Below, piece after piece: positions 37,764-45,917 of a stretch of DNA of 64,000 nt (position 1 is the first letter of the stretch; each line of letters starts with the position of its first letter). This DNA comes from Shewanella sp. UCD-KL12 (GTDB lineage: Bacteria; Pseudomonadota; Gammaproteobacteria; Enterobacterales; Shewanellaceae), in contig NZ_MPHJ01000003.1 of the NCBI RefSeq assembly GCF_001957125.1, forward strand, positions 186,001-250,000, read 5' to 3'. The translations under genes were made by a program, and so were the position numbers. Below the pieces are notes generated by a model, which was not told the origin of the DNA, did not search any database, and was given only the letters and a program-made list of their open reading frames with translations.

Positions 37764-38501
37764 ATGCAGGCGAAAACTTCAGGGCTCATTTCGTTAGAGC
37801 AGGCAAATAAACTTGTAGAATTGTTGACTCAAGGAGAGCAATCTCTTGCTGATGAGTTAGTTCGTGAGATTGCTACGCCTATACAAAAAGAGTTATTCGA
37901 TGAGGTCGGAAGGCTGACTCGTCAACTTCACAGTGCCATTGTAGATTTTCAGGTTGACGATCGCTTGGTTGAACTGGCGAGTAATGAGATACCTGACGCT
38001 AAAGAGCGGCTAACTTATGTTATTGATATGACAGAGCAAGCTGCTAATAAGACAATGGATGCTGTCGAGGAATGCTTGCCTCTCGCTTCTGCACTTACAA
38101 CTAATATTCAATCGGTTAAACCTACCTGGGATCGCCTGATGAGGCGAGATATTGAGCTGAGTGAGTTTAAAACTTTATGCCACGATGTTCAGCAATTTGT
38201 AGAAAGCAGCGAGCTAGATTCAATTCGGCTTAAAGAGCTGCTAAACCAAATATTGCTTGCCCAAGACTTTCAGGATTTAACTGGGCAGATGATTAGAAGA
38301 GTCATTGACCTAGTTCGTGAAGTTGAAAATAATTTAGTCTCGATGCTAACAGTATTTGGCGATCAACCTGTTAGCGAAAACCCAACAAGAGTTGATAGTA
38401 GCGTTGAAGCTGAAGGCCCGATCATGAATGCTGAAGAGCGTGAAGATGTCGTTGCAGGCCAAGATGAAGTTGACGATCTACTCTCGAGTCTGGGTTTTTA
38501 A
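37764..38501 (+). CDS. cheZ: CheY-P phosphatase CheZ
   Basis: CheZ removes phosphate from CheY-P and resets the motor signal. The 245-residue protein is a long helical hairpin with the active-site segment ILLAQDFQDLTGQMIRRVI (catalytic glutamine) and a C-terminal CheY-binding tail AGQDEVDDLLSSLGF. ATG 37764 is chosen over a TTG at 37734 that lies within cheY. An AAGGTTGT region precedes it. Confidence 0.94.
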   Translation: MQAKTSGLISLEQANKLVELLTQGEQSLADELVREIATPIQKELFDEVGRLTRQLHSAIVDFQVDDRLVELASNEIPDAKERLTYVIDMTEQAANKTMDAVEECLPLASALTTNIQSVKPTWDRLMRRDIELSEFKTLCHDVQQFVESSELDSIRLKELLNQILLAQDFQDLTGQMIRRVIDLVREVENNLVSMLTVFGDQPVSENPTRVDSSVEAEGPIMNAEEREDVVAGQDEVDDLLSSLGF

Positions 38502-38516
38502 TTAGGAGTCATATTA

Positions 38517-40733
38517 ATGTCATTTGATGTTGATGAAGAGATACTGCAAGACTTTTTGATTGAAGCTGGTGAGATACTAGAGCTTCTATCTGAACAGTTA
38601 GTTACCTTAGAAAATAACCCTGAAGACTCAGAGTTGCTGAATGCAATTTTTCGTGGCTTCCATACCGTAAAAGGTGGAGCGGGATTTCTTAGTTTGACTC
38701 CTATGGTCGATGTTTGCCATGAAGCAGAGAATACGTTCGATCTTCTTCGTACTGGCAAAAGAGCCGTTTCAGCTGAATTGATGGATATCATTCTGCAAGC
38801 TGTTGATGCTATCAATGGTATGTTCGCGCAGACACAAGCTGGTGAGGAGCAAGATGCTGCCGATCCCACGCTACTTGCCAATTTAAAACTGCTGAGTTCA
38901 GGCGCAGCCCTACCCAGTGAGGGAGGTTCGACACCTCCAGCAGAGCCGACGATAGACGCTTCAATTGAGCTATTTGATGAGAGCCCAGCTGTAGATACAA
39001 GTGCTGATGACTCAGGTATTGAATTGTTTGATTCTGCACCTGTCGCAGACGAAACCAGTATTGCGGGTGAGGGTGGGATTGATGAGATCAACGAAGATGA
39101 GTTTGAAGCGCTACTAGATGCTTTACACGGTGGTGGTAAAGGACCATCTCCATCTGAGTCAAGTCAGCCAAAAGCTGCACCATCCACTCCAGCCCCTGGA
39201 GCGTCAGATGATATAACTGACGATGAATTTGAGTCTTTGCTTGATGAGCTACATGGCTCTGGCAACTTCAAATCAAATGAAGCCCAAGGATCGAGTGATG
39301 TCCCAGAAGCTGCACCAGCAGTAGACTCTGATGATATTTCAGATGATGAATTTGAAAAGTTACTTGATGAGCTGCATGGTGCTGGAACAGGGCCTGGTGT
39401 TACTGCACCGATTGCTGCCTCTAAGCCTGCTGTCGAAAAAGCGGCACCTGTAGCAGCCCCTCAAGCTTCAGCGCCAGTCGCTGCGCCTAAAGCTGCTCCG
39501 CAACCTGTTGCAAAAGAGAAGAAAGCTGTCGCAAAGCCTGCACCAGCAAATATGCCTCAAGCAGAAACAACAGTGCGAGTAGATACCGCTCGGCTTGACC
39601 AGATCATGAATATGGTTGGTGAGCTAGTGCTTGTGCGTAATCGCTTGCTGAGTTTAGGGATATCTCGTGATGATGAGGAGATGTCCAAAGCGCTCGCTAA
39701 CTTAGATCTTGTTACTGCAGACCTTCAGGGGGCGGTAATGAAAACACGCATGCAACCGATTAAGAAGGTCTTTGGTCGTTTCCCGCGTGTTGTTAGAGAT
39801 TTAGCGCGTAGTTTAAATAAAGATATTAACCTTACCATGATAGGTGAGGATACCGACTTAGATAAAAATTTAGTCGAAGCGTTAGCCGATCCCCTTGTTC
39901 ACTTAGTAAGAAATTCAGTTGATCATGGTATTGAGATGCCAGCTGAACGTGAAGCTAATGGCAAATCCAGAACCGGTACCATTACCCTTTCGGCGAGCCA
40001 AGAGGGCGACCACATCTTGTTAAAAATTGAAGATGATGGCGCTGGAATGGATCCAAACAAATTGAAAGAGATTGCGATTAGTCGAGGCGTTCTTGATGAA
40101 GATGCAGCATCTCGAATGTCAGATGCTGAAGCATACAATCTGATCTTTGCGCCAGGCTTCTCTACCAAAGTAGAGATCTCAGATATATCTGGACGTGGTG
40201 TTGGTATGGATGTGGTTAAAACCCGTATAGCACAGCTAAACGGTACCATACATATTGACTCACTCAAGGGCAAAGGTACTCGCCTTGAGATTAAAGTGCC
40301 ACTTACTCTCGCCATTATGCCAACCTTGATGGTTGAAGTTGCGACTCAAGTGTTCGCACTTCCTCTTTCTAGTGTTAGCGAAATCTTCCATCTAGATCTG
40401 ACCAAAACCAATATAGTTGACGGCCAGCTAACCGTTATTGTTAGAGAGAAGGCGGTACCGCTATTTTATCTAGAGCATTGGCTCAGTCGCATGCAGTCAA
40501 ACCTAAAACATGGTGATAAAGCGCATGGCCATGTCGTTATTGTTCAACTAGGTACTATGCAGATAGGCTTTGTCGTTGACTCTCTAATTGGTCAAGAGGA
40601 GGTTGTAATTAAACCTCTTGGTACCTTGCTACATGGAACGCCTGGTATGGCTGGGGCGACGATTACATCCGATGGTGGCATAGCCTTAATTTTAGATGTA
40701 CCTGGTTTACTTAAGCATTACGCAAAAAAATAA
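38517..40733 (+). CDS. cheA: chemotaxis histidine kinase CheA
   Basis: CheA is the array kinase that phosphorylates CheY and CheB. The 738 residues comprise P1 (phospho-histidine H49 in GFHTVKGGAGF), a long acidic Ala/Pro-rich linker (about 125-350), then P3 dimerisation, P4 ATP-binding (LVRNSVDHGIE, DDGAGMD, GRGVGMDVVK) and P5 CheW-like domains. No folded P2 CheY-binding domain is evident. The linker instead has three copies of a peptide DEFExLLDxLHG at about 193-205, 235-247 and 276-288. A TAGGAG ribosome site supports the ATG. Confidence 0.95.
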   Translation: MSFDVDEEILQDFLIEAGEILELLSEQLVTLENNPEDSELLNAIFRGFHTVKGGAGFLSLTPMVDVCHEAENTFDLLRTGKRAVSAELMDIILQAVDAINGMFAQTQAGEEQDAADPTLLANLKLLSSGAALPSEGGSTPPAEPTIDASIELFDESPAVDTSADDSGIELFDSAPVADETSIAGEGGIDEINEDEFEALLDALHGGGKGPSPSESSQPKAAPSTPAPGASDDITDDEFESLLDELHGSGNFKSNEAQGSSDVPEAAPAVDSDDISDDEFEKLLDELHGAGTGPGVTAPIAASKPAVEKAAPVAAPQASAPVAAPKAAPQPVAKEKKAVAKPAPANMPQAETTVRVDTARLDQIMNMVGELVLVRNRLLSLGISRDDEEMSKALANLDLVTADLQGAVMKTRMQPIKKVFGRFPRVVRDLARSLNKDINLTMIGEDTDLDKNLVEALADPLVHLVRNSVDHGIEMPAEREANGKSRTGTITLSASQEGDHILLKIEDDGAGMDPNKLKEIAISRGVLDEDAASRMSDAEAYNLIFAPGFSTKVEISDISGRGVGMDVVKTRIAQLNGTIHIDSLKGKGTRLEIKVPLTLAIMPTLMVEVATQVFALPLSSVSEIFHLDLTKTNIVDGQLTVIVREKAVPLFYLEHWLSRMQSNLKHGDKAHGHVVIVQLGTMQIGFVVDSLIGQEEVVIKPLGTLLHGTPGMAGATITSDGGIALILDVPGLLKHYAKK

Positions 40734-40757
40734 TTAAAAAGCGGTATAGGAATTTGA

Positions 40758-41879
40758 ATGGGCATTAAAGTTCTCGTTGTTGACGATTCGAGTTTTTTTC
40801 GTCGCAGGGTTAGTGAAATTGTAACTAAAGACCCAGATCTTGAGGTTATTGGTACCGCTGCAAACGGAGCTGAGGCGGTAAAGCTTGCGGCTGAGTTAAA
40901 ACCTCAAGTTATCACCATGGATATAGAGATGCCTGTCATGGATGGCATCACTGCAGTACGTGAAATTATGGCGAAGTCTCCAACGCCAATTTTGATGTTT
41001 TCATCTCTTACCCACGATGGTGCCAAAGCAACACTAGATGCATTGGAGGCGGGGGCTTTAGATTTTCTGCCAAAACGTTTTGAAGATATTGCAACAAATA
41101 AAGATGATGCGATAGTTTTACTTCAGCAACGAATAAAAGCCTTAGGTCGTCGACGTATTTATCGTCCAGTGACTCGTTCAACTCCTGCGGCACCAAGCTC
41201 TACATCGACACGTTCTGTGAGTCCTTCATCGTCTTCACCTAGGGTAACCCGAGACGCAGCCCCTGCGCCTCGGTCATCTTCAGCGGTGAGAGCCTCGGGC
41301 AAAAAGTATAAGTTGTTACTAATTGGTACTTCTACTGGAGGCCCAGTTGCTCTGCAAAAAATATTAACTAAGCTGCCTGTAAATTACCCTCATCCCATAT
41401 TACTTATACAGCATATGCCTGCTGCTTTTACTCCTGCTTTTGCTGGGCGCCTCAATGGGCTATGTAAAATTGAGGTAAAAGAAGCACAAAATGGTGATCA
41501 GCTTAAACCCGGTACAGCATACCTTGCGCCAGGCGGCATGCAGATGATGGTTGAAAGGGGCGGCGCTCATGGCAGAATTAAAGTATTAGCAGGTAGTGCC
41601 GACATGAACTATAAGCCTAGTGTTGACATAACCTTTGCGTCAGCGTCTAAGCTTTCGGGAAGAGATACATTGGCAGTTGTGCTGACAGGCATGGGAGCAG
41701 ATGGGCGAGAAGGCGCTCGCATGCTTAAATCTGCAGGTGCCACTATTTGGGCCCAAGATGAAGCTAGTTGTGTGGTTTATGGAATGCCTCAGGCTGTGAC
41801 AGCAGCTGGCTTATCGACTCATTCTATTAGCCTTGAAGATATGGCTGAGTCTATCTTAAGAGAATCAGGAAATGGCTAA
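40758..41879 (+). CDS. cheB: chemoreceptor methylesterase CheB
   Basis: CheB demethylates and deamidates chemoreceptors when phosphorylated by CheA. The 373 residues have a receiver domain (D9-D10, acceptor aspartate near 55 in MDIEMP), a Ser/Pro/Arg-rich linker (about 140-180) and the CheB esterase with the catalytic Ser in GTSTGGP, His in IQHMP and Asp in GMGADGREG. It overlaps the next gene by 8 bp. Confidence 0.95.
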   Translation: MGIKVLVVDDSSFFRRRVSEIVTKDPDLEVIGTAANGAEAVKLAAELKPQVITMDIEMPVMDGITAVREIMAKSPTPILMFSSLTHDGAKATLDALEAGALDFLPKRFEDIATNKDDAIVLLQQRIKALGRRRIYRPVTRSTPAAPSSTSTRSVSPSSSSPRVTRDAAPAPRSSSAVRASGKKYKLLLIGTSTGGPVALQKILTKLPVNYPHPILLIQHMPAAFTPAFAGRLNGLCKIEVKEAQNGDQLKPGTAYLAPGGMQMMVERGGAHGRIKVLAGSADMNYKPSVDITFASASKLSGRDTLAVVLTGMGADGREGARMLKSAGATIWAQDEASCVVYGMPQAVTAAGLSTHSISLEDMAESILRESGNG

Positions 41880-42531
41880 GGAAAAGGGTAAAACCTTCTC
41901 TGTTCTAATCATTTTCTTGCTTACTATTGCTCTGGTAGTTTCTAGTTCTCTTTTTTGGGATATGAGCCAAAAGAATGTGCTGTTACTACAAGAAGTTGAA
42001 GAGTTGAAAAAGACCCAGGTGCTGCTGATGGTACCTGATGAACAAGCACAGGCTGTCGCGAGCTGGATGGCTCAGCACCCTGAAGCTACACAAACATTAC
42101 TCTCTCAGGCTAAACCTGGCGAGCAGGTTACTCTCGAGATTGGTCCTGGTGCCTTTCGCTCAGCTGCTGAAAGTGATGAAGTTACAGCTAATGATGCCAA
42201 GCTTTCGGATCCGGAGCCTGAAATGAGTCAAGGCGTAGGCATAAAAGCGCAAGTGCCACTGATCTCTAAGCAACAAGAAAAACAGATCCCTGTCTCATTG
42301 GCTAGAGAGAGTGGCTTAAATGAACTGTTACCTGAAATCGATCAGCAAAGTAGTAAGCTGAATCACGCAAATAATAATGTTCTGCCAATCGACGAAGCTA
42401 ATAAGGTATCATCAAACCACGAACAGCAAGCTCAGGAAGTATTAACACTTTCTGAGGATAAAGATGGTGTGAAAGTGATTAGTCTGCCCCATGGTGGAAT
42501 AAGAGTAACGACACGAGAGAATAATCAATAA
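41872..42531 (+). CDS. uncharacterised single-pass membrane protein between cheB and parA
   Basis: I do not recognise a family. The 219-residue protein has an N-terminal membrane helix (about 10-28, [19 protein letters not shown]), a short coiled segment ([18 protein letters not shown]), a region similar in style to [19 protein letters not shown], and a polar, Q/S/E-rich tail ending in a small hydrophobic motif ([16 protein letters not shown]). Its start overlaps the cheB end by 8 bp, so it is co-translated with the chemotaxis genes. A role in linking the array to the envelope or the pole is possible but unproven. Confidence 0.75.
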   Translation: MAKEKGKTFSVLIIFLLTIALVVSSSLFWDMSQKNVLLLQEVEELKKTQVLLMVPDEQAQAVASWMAQHPEATQTLLSQAKPGEQVTLEIGPGAFRSAAESDEVTANDAKLSDPEPEMSQGVGIKAQVPLISKQQEKQIPVSLARESGLNELLPEIDQQSSKLNHANNNVLPIDEANKVSSNHEQQAQEVLTLSEDKDGVKVISLPHGGIRVTTRENNQ

Positions 42532-42567
42532 TAATATGTCGAAATTTGTGTATCTGAGGGGCTATTT

Positions 42568-43359
42568 TTGAAAGTCTGGACAATTGCAAACCAAAAAGGT
42601 GGCGTAGGTAAAACAACTACGGTAGCAAGTCTGGCTGGAACTCTAGCAAAGCGTGGCCTGCGTGTCTTGATGGTCGATACCGATCCTCACGCCTCATTAG
42701 GTTACTACTTAGGCGTAGACTCTGAAGAGGTAGAAGGCTCGCTTTATAACGTGTTTCTAGCTCATAAACAGCTCAATGCGAGTGTAGTGAAGCAGCATAT
42801 CGTTCCGACATCTGTCGAAGGCATAGCACTACTACCCTCTACAATGGCGCTAGCGACATTAGACCGCTCTTTGGGACATCAAGAGGGGATGGGACTCATC
42901 TTAAAGAAAGCGCTTGCTTCAGTGGAGAATGAGTACGACATTGCTTTGATAGATTGCCCACCAGTACTAGGGGTTTTAATGGTCAATGCCCTAGCCGCTA
43001 GCCAGCACATTATAGTACCTGTTCAGACTGAGTTTTTGGCTATAAAAGGTCTGGACCGCATGATAAAAACCATGATTTTGATGGGACGCTCTAAAAAGAC
43101 TAAGTATAGCTATACCGTAGTGCCAACTATGTATGACAGACGAACAAAGGCTTCTTCATCAGCGCTTCAACATTTAGGTGAGGAGTATGGCGATCACCTC
43201 TGGCCGGATGTCGTGCCTGTGGATACTAAGTTTCGAGATGCTAGCCTAGCGCACTTACCTGCTTCTCATTACGCGCCGCATAGCAGAGGTGTAAAGGCTT
43301 ATGAGAGACTACTAGACTATTTGCTTGCAGGAGTGTTATCTCATGACAAGCTTAGTTGA
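42568..43359 (+). CDS. parC: ParA-type ATPase for chemotaxis array positioning (ParC)
   Basis: This ParA/Soj-like ATPase in a chemotaxis locus corresponds to ParC, which places polar chemosensory arrays in vibrios. The deviant Walker A KGGVGKTTTVASL, Walker A' VDTDPHASLGYYLG and Walker B ALIDCPPVLG are all present. The length of 263 residues is normal. The start is TTG 42568 with a GAGGGG site. It overlaps the ParP-type gene by 17 bp. A chromosome-partition role is unlikely because there is no ParB gene nearby. Confidence 0.88.
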   Translation: MKVWTIANQKGGVGKTTTVASLAGTLAKRGLRVLMVDTDPHASLGYYLGVDSEEVEGSLYNVFLAHKQLNASVVKQHIVPTSVEGIALLPSTMALATLDRSLGHQEGMGLILKKALASVENEYDIALIDCPPVLGVLMVNALAASQHIIVPVQTEFLAIKGLDRMIKTMILMGRSKKTKYSYTVVPTMYDRRTKASSSALQHLGEEYGDHLWPDVVPVDTKFRDASLAHLPASHYAPHSRGVKAYERLLDYLLAGVLSHDKLS

Positions 43360-44395
43360 TGAAGCCGTTTTCGATTATTTCTCAGTGCTTCTTGCCGATA
43401 CTGAGGATGAAAGTATCACAGTGGCCACAGAGGTTAATGTAGAAGCAAAGGCTGAGGCTGCTAAGCCTAATATAGTCACAGATAAAAAAGTCAAAGAAAA
43501 AACAGCTTCACCTATAGCAAACAAGCGTGAACTTGAGTCACCGCAACAGGAGCCGCAAGTTCAGCCTGCTTTGTCTAAAGCAAAGCCAGTTAAGCCGACT
43601 GCAACAGTTGCAGCTAAGCCAAGGCTGGATAAAGTTGAGCCTCAATTAGATAAACAAGCTTTAGAGCAACTGCTGGCACCAGTCTTTAAACCAGAAGTCA
43701 AAGCTGAAATTAAAACAGAAGCTCAAACCAAAATAGAAGCTAAAACAAGCGTTAATGCAAAGCTTGCAACAGAAACTAAACCGCATATAGCTACGACAGT
43801 TAAGGTCGAGCCAAAGATTCAAGAAAAAAGTAAAGCGGAAAATACGCAGAAAGTACGTAGCAGTATTGAGATAAAGGCTGAGGTTGAACAGCAAGTTGCG
43901 TCAACGCCTCCAAAAGTAACAAAAGATCTACTAGAAACTCTCGATGATGAGTTTCAAGTACTATTCTTTAAGGTAGCAGGTTTAACATTAGCCGTTCCTT
44001 TAGTGAGCTTAGGTGGCATAGTTCAATTAGAGCGAGTTAATCATATTATGGGTAGGCCATCTTGGTATAAAGGTGTTCAAACTCATAGAGAGTCACAATT
44101 AAATATTGTCGATACTTGTGCCTGGGTGATGCCTGAGAAGTATGATAAATCATTAGCTGAAACCGTAAACTATCAATATGTTGTATTATTAGAAGATAGC
44201 AATTGGGGTTTGACTTGCGAATCGTTAGTCAACTCAGTAAAAATTAACAAATCAGCAGTCAATTGGCGCAGTAATGCAGGAAAGCGCCCGTGGTTAGCTG
44301 GAGTCGTTAGAGAGCAGATGTGCGGCATTTTACATGTCGACGCACTTATAGAACTTTTAAATGCAGGTTTAGGTAGTCAGGACCCTGTTGGTTGA
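43343..44395 (+). CDS. parP: ParP-type CheW-domain array-coupling protein
   Basis: The C-terminal half (about 200-340) is a CheW-like domain (FKVAGLTLAVPLVSLGGIV, then RPSWYKGVQTHRESQLNIVD). The N-terminal 190 residues are low-complexity, rich in K, A, E and T, with repeated EAKxE and KxExK patterns. Next to a ParC-type ATPase this matches ParP, which tethers CheA arrays to the pole. ATG 43343 follows a CAGGAG site. A TTG at 43325 overlaps that site. The tail-like N-region is probably unfolded. Confidence 0.85.
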   Translation: MTSLVDEAVFDYFSVLLADTEDESITVATEVNVEAKAEAAKPNIVTDKKVKEKTASPIANKRELESPQQEPQVQPALSKAKPVKPTATVAAKPRLDKVEPQLDKQALEQLLAPVFKPEVKAEIKTEAQTKIEAKTSVNAKLATETKPHIATTVKVEPKIQEKSKAENTQKVRSSIEIKAEVEQQVASTPPKVTKDLLETLDDEFQVLFFKVAGLTLAVPLVSLGGIVQLERVNHIMGRPSWYKGVQTHRESQLNIVDTCAWVMPEKYDKSLAETVNYQYVVLLEDSNWGLTCESLVNSVKINKSAVNWRSNAGKRPWLAGVVREQMCGILHVDALIELLNAGLGSQDPVG

Positions 44396-44402
44396 GGTAG
44401 AT

Positions 44403-44894
44403 ATGTCAGACGCAAACAATGTAGCAGTAGCAGTAAATAAAGACGATGAAGTGTTGCAGTGGGTAACCTTTAGACTCGACAACGAAACCTATGGTATCAA
44501 TGTGATGCAGGTTCAAGAAGTGTTGAGATATACTGAGATTGCACCTGTCCCAGGCGCGCCTCATTATGTACTTGGTATTATTAATCTTCGCGGTAACGTT
44601 GTTACTGTTATTGATACACGTTCTAGGTTTGGGCTCGCATCAGCAGATGTCGATGACTCAACAAGAATCGTGATCATCGAAGCGGAAAAGCAAGTGATTG
44701 GTATTTTAGTCGACAGTGTTGCCGAGGTGGTTTATCTACGTGGTTCTGAGATAGATAATGCACCGAATGTAGGCACTGAAGAGAGTGCTAAGTTTATTCA
44801 AGGTGTTAGCAACAGAGATAATGAGTTATTGATTCTCGTTGACCTAGATAAACTCCTGTCTGATGAGGAGTGGATGGAGCTGTCACAGGTTTAA
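44403..44894 (+). CDS. cheW: chemotaxis coupling protein CheW
   Basis: CheW links chemoreceptors to CheA in the array. The 163-residue protein is a single CheW domain with the signatures LQWVTFRLDNETYGINVMQV, PGAPHYVLGIINLRGNVVTV and GILVDSVAEV. ATG 44403 is preferred, with a GAGGTAG ribosome site. A GTG-like longer frame from 44388 would overlap parP. It is followed by a strong hairpin. Confidence 0.95.
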   Translation: MSDANNVAVAVNKDDEVLQWVTFRLDNETYGINVMQVQEVLRYTEIAPVPGAPHYVLGIINLRGNVVTVIDTRSRFGLASADVDDSTRIVIIEAEKQVIGILVDSVAEVVYLRGSEIDNAPNVGTEESAKFIQGVSNRDNELLILVDLDKLLSDEEWMELSQV

Positions 44895-44932
44895 TCTACT
44901 TTAAGTTCATAACAACCAGCTTCTACTATCCA

Positions 44933-44961
44933 GCTCCTGAGACTTTAAAGGTCTTAGGAGC
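44933..44961 (+). terminator. hairpin terminator after cheW
   Basis: An 11-bp stem (GCTCCTGAGAC / GTCTTAGGAGC, one G-U pair in RNA) with a 7-nt loop lies 39 bp after cheW, followed by a T-rich stretch. It probably ends most of the flagellar-chemotaxis transcript. fipA follows 24 bp later. Confidence 0.75.
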
Positions 44962-44984
44962 CCTATCTTTATAGAGTCTTATTC

Positions 44985-45389
44985 ATGACCAGTGATGGAA
45001 TTTTAATTGCGGCATTAGTGTATGTATTAGTCAGTCTTGGTTTCTTGCTGTATCAGCAAAAACAGACAAAGAAACTTGCTGCAAAAGTTGAGGCTTTGAC
45101 GTTATTAATTAAAGAGAGTGACCGACAGCGTGAAACAGTAAAGCGAGAGCTTCAAGAGTTAAGAAGTGGCACTATTGGCGTAGGCAAGCGGATGTTAGAA
45201 CTTGAAAAACGCACTTCAAAGCATGATGCCAAATTTGATGAGGCCAGCCAGCAAGATCCTCAAGCCAAACTTTACTCGCGAGCAATGAAAATGGTTGATT
45301 TAGGGGCAGGTGTTGAGGAGTTAATTCAAGAGTGTGAAATTCCAAAGGCAGAAGCCGAGCTATTGATCCGACTACATGGAAAAGGCTAG
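44985..45389 (+). CDS. fipA: DUF2802 polar flagellum protein FipA
   Basis: DUF2802 proteins encoded at the end of polar flagellar clusters (FipA) act with FlhF to place the flagellum at the pole; this is established for Vibrio and Shewanella relatives. The 134-residue protein has an N-terminal membrane helix (about 5-22), a charged coiled coil (KLAAKVEALTLLIKESDRQR) and the C-terminal DUF2802 motif (MVDLGAGVEELIQECEIP, then EAELLIRLHGKG). It lies after the cheW terminator, so it may have its own weak promoter or read-through expression. Confidence 0.85.
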   Translation: MTSDGILIAALVYVLVSLGFLLYQQKQTKKLAAKVEALTLLIKESDRQRETVKRELQELRSGTIGVGKRMLELEKRTSKHDAKFDEASQQDPQAKLYSRAMKMVDLGAGVEELIQECEIPKAEAELLIRLHGKG

Positions 45390-45429
45390 TAAGCCTCTAG
45401 CATCTAGTTCCTAGTATCCTAGTAGCTAG
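45385..45429. repeat. CTAG-rich convergent intergenic spacer
   Basis: Six CTAG tetranucleotides occur within 45 bp between the convergent stops of fipA and fhlX, in loosely repeated units of 7 to 9 bases. CTAG is normally rare in such genomes. The function is unknown. It may form a cruciform-like bidirectional terminator. Confidence 0.4.
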
Positions 45430-45435
45430 GGCAAT

Positions 45436-45753
45436 TTAAACCTCTTCCACTATTTTCTGATGCATATTATCCCACTTGTCAGGAAACTTGCCATCGAGCA
45501 TGTAAGCAAATGCAATTAACTCTGCAATCAAAAGGTAGAGTTCTTTTGGGATCTCCTCTCCTAGTTCTAATCGCTGTAAAAAATCACTCAAATGTGGATC
45601 TTTGTGTATGTGTATACCAGCTTCTTGGGCGATAGCGATTATCTCATCGGCGAGGAGACCTTTACCAGAAGCTGATACCGTTGGAGCGCTATGGCCATCA
45701 AAGCTAAGTGCTACGGCTTCTCGCTCATTTTTCTTGTTAGATTCATCTTTCAT
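45436..45753 (-). CDS. FlhB C-terminal-domain paralogue (FlhX type)
   Basis: This 105-residue protein aligns with the C-terminal part of FlhB just after the autocleavage site: both share AVAL/V, a small-residue pattern, the I-IA-E--I-I segment and the GEEIP/DQEIP turn before the final helix (LYLLIAELIAFAYMLDG). It lacks the membrane domain and the NPxH cleavage motif. FlhX proteins of this type in Helicobacter and Campylobacter can replace the cleaved FlhB fragment. It follows the FliK-like gene on the same strand by 164 bp, interrupted by a dispersed hairpin repeat. Weak ribosome site. Confidence 0.85.
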   Translation of the reverse strand: MKDESNKKNEREAVALSFDGHSAPTVSASGKGLLADEIIAIAQEAGIHIHKDPHLSDFLQRLELGEEIPKELYLLIAELIAFAYMLDGKFPDKWDNMHQKIVEEV

Positions 45754-45812
45754 CTTATTTCCATTTATTAGAGCCTCGGGGCAAAAGCACCCTCCTACAA
45801 ATAATTATGCCT

Positions 45813-45839
45813 GTCATCCTGAACTAGTTTCAGGATCTG
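45813..45839. repeat. dispersed hairpin repeat, copy 1
   Basis: ATCCTGAA and TTCAGGAT form a perfect 8-bp stem with a 5-nt loop, flanked by GTC and CTGGC. A second copy in opposite orientation is at 63655-63680, with the same flanks and a compensatory change in the stem. It resembles a REP-like intergenic element and sits between two genes of the same strand. Confidence 0.65.
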
Positions 45840-45917
45840 GCTTGTGGCAGCCAATGTGTCGGCGTCGTCTTTGCCTTACTAAGCTTTAAAACCTTCTTTG
45901 ACCTATAGCCCCCTCAT

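Noticed and set aside
38498..39091. 197-codon frame on the - strand opposite the start of cheA
   Set aside because: It is antisense to a well-conserved gene; the Ser/Ala-rich product is what the complement of an acidic linker gives.
42568..43359. Plasmid or chromosome partition ParA
   Set aside because: It has no ParB gene or parS-like sites nearby and lies inside a chemotaxis operon next to a ParP-type protein.
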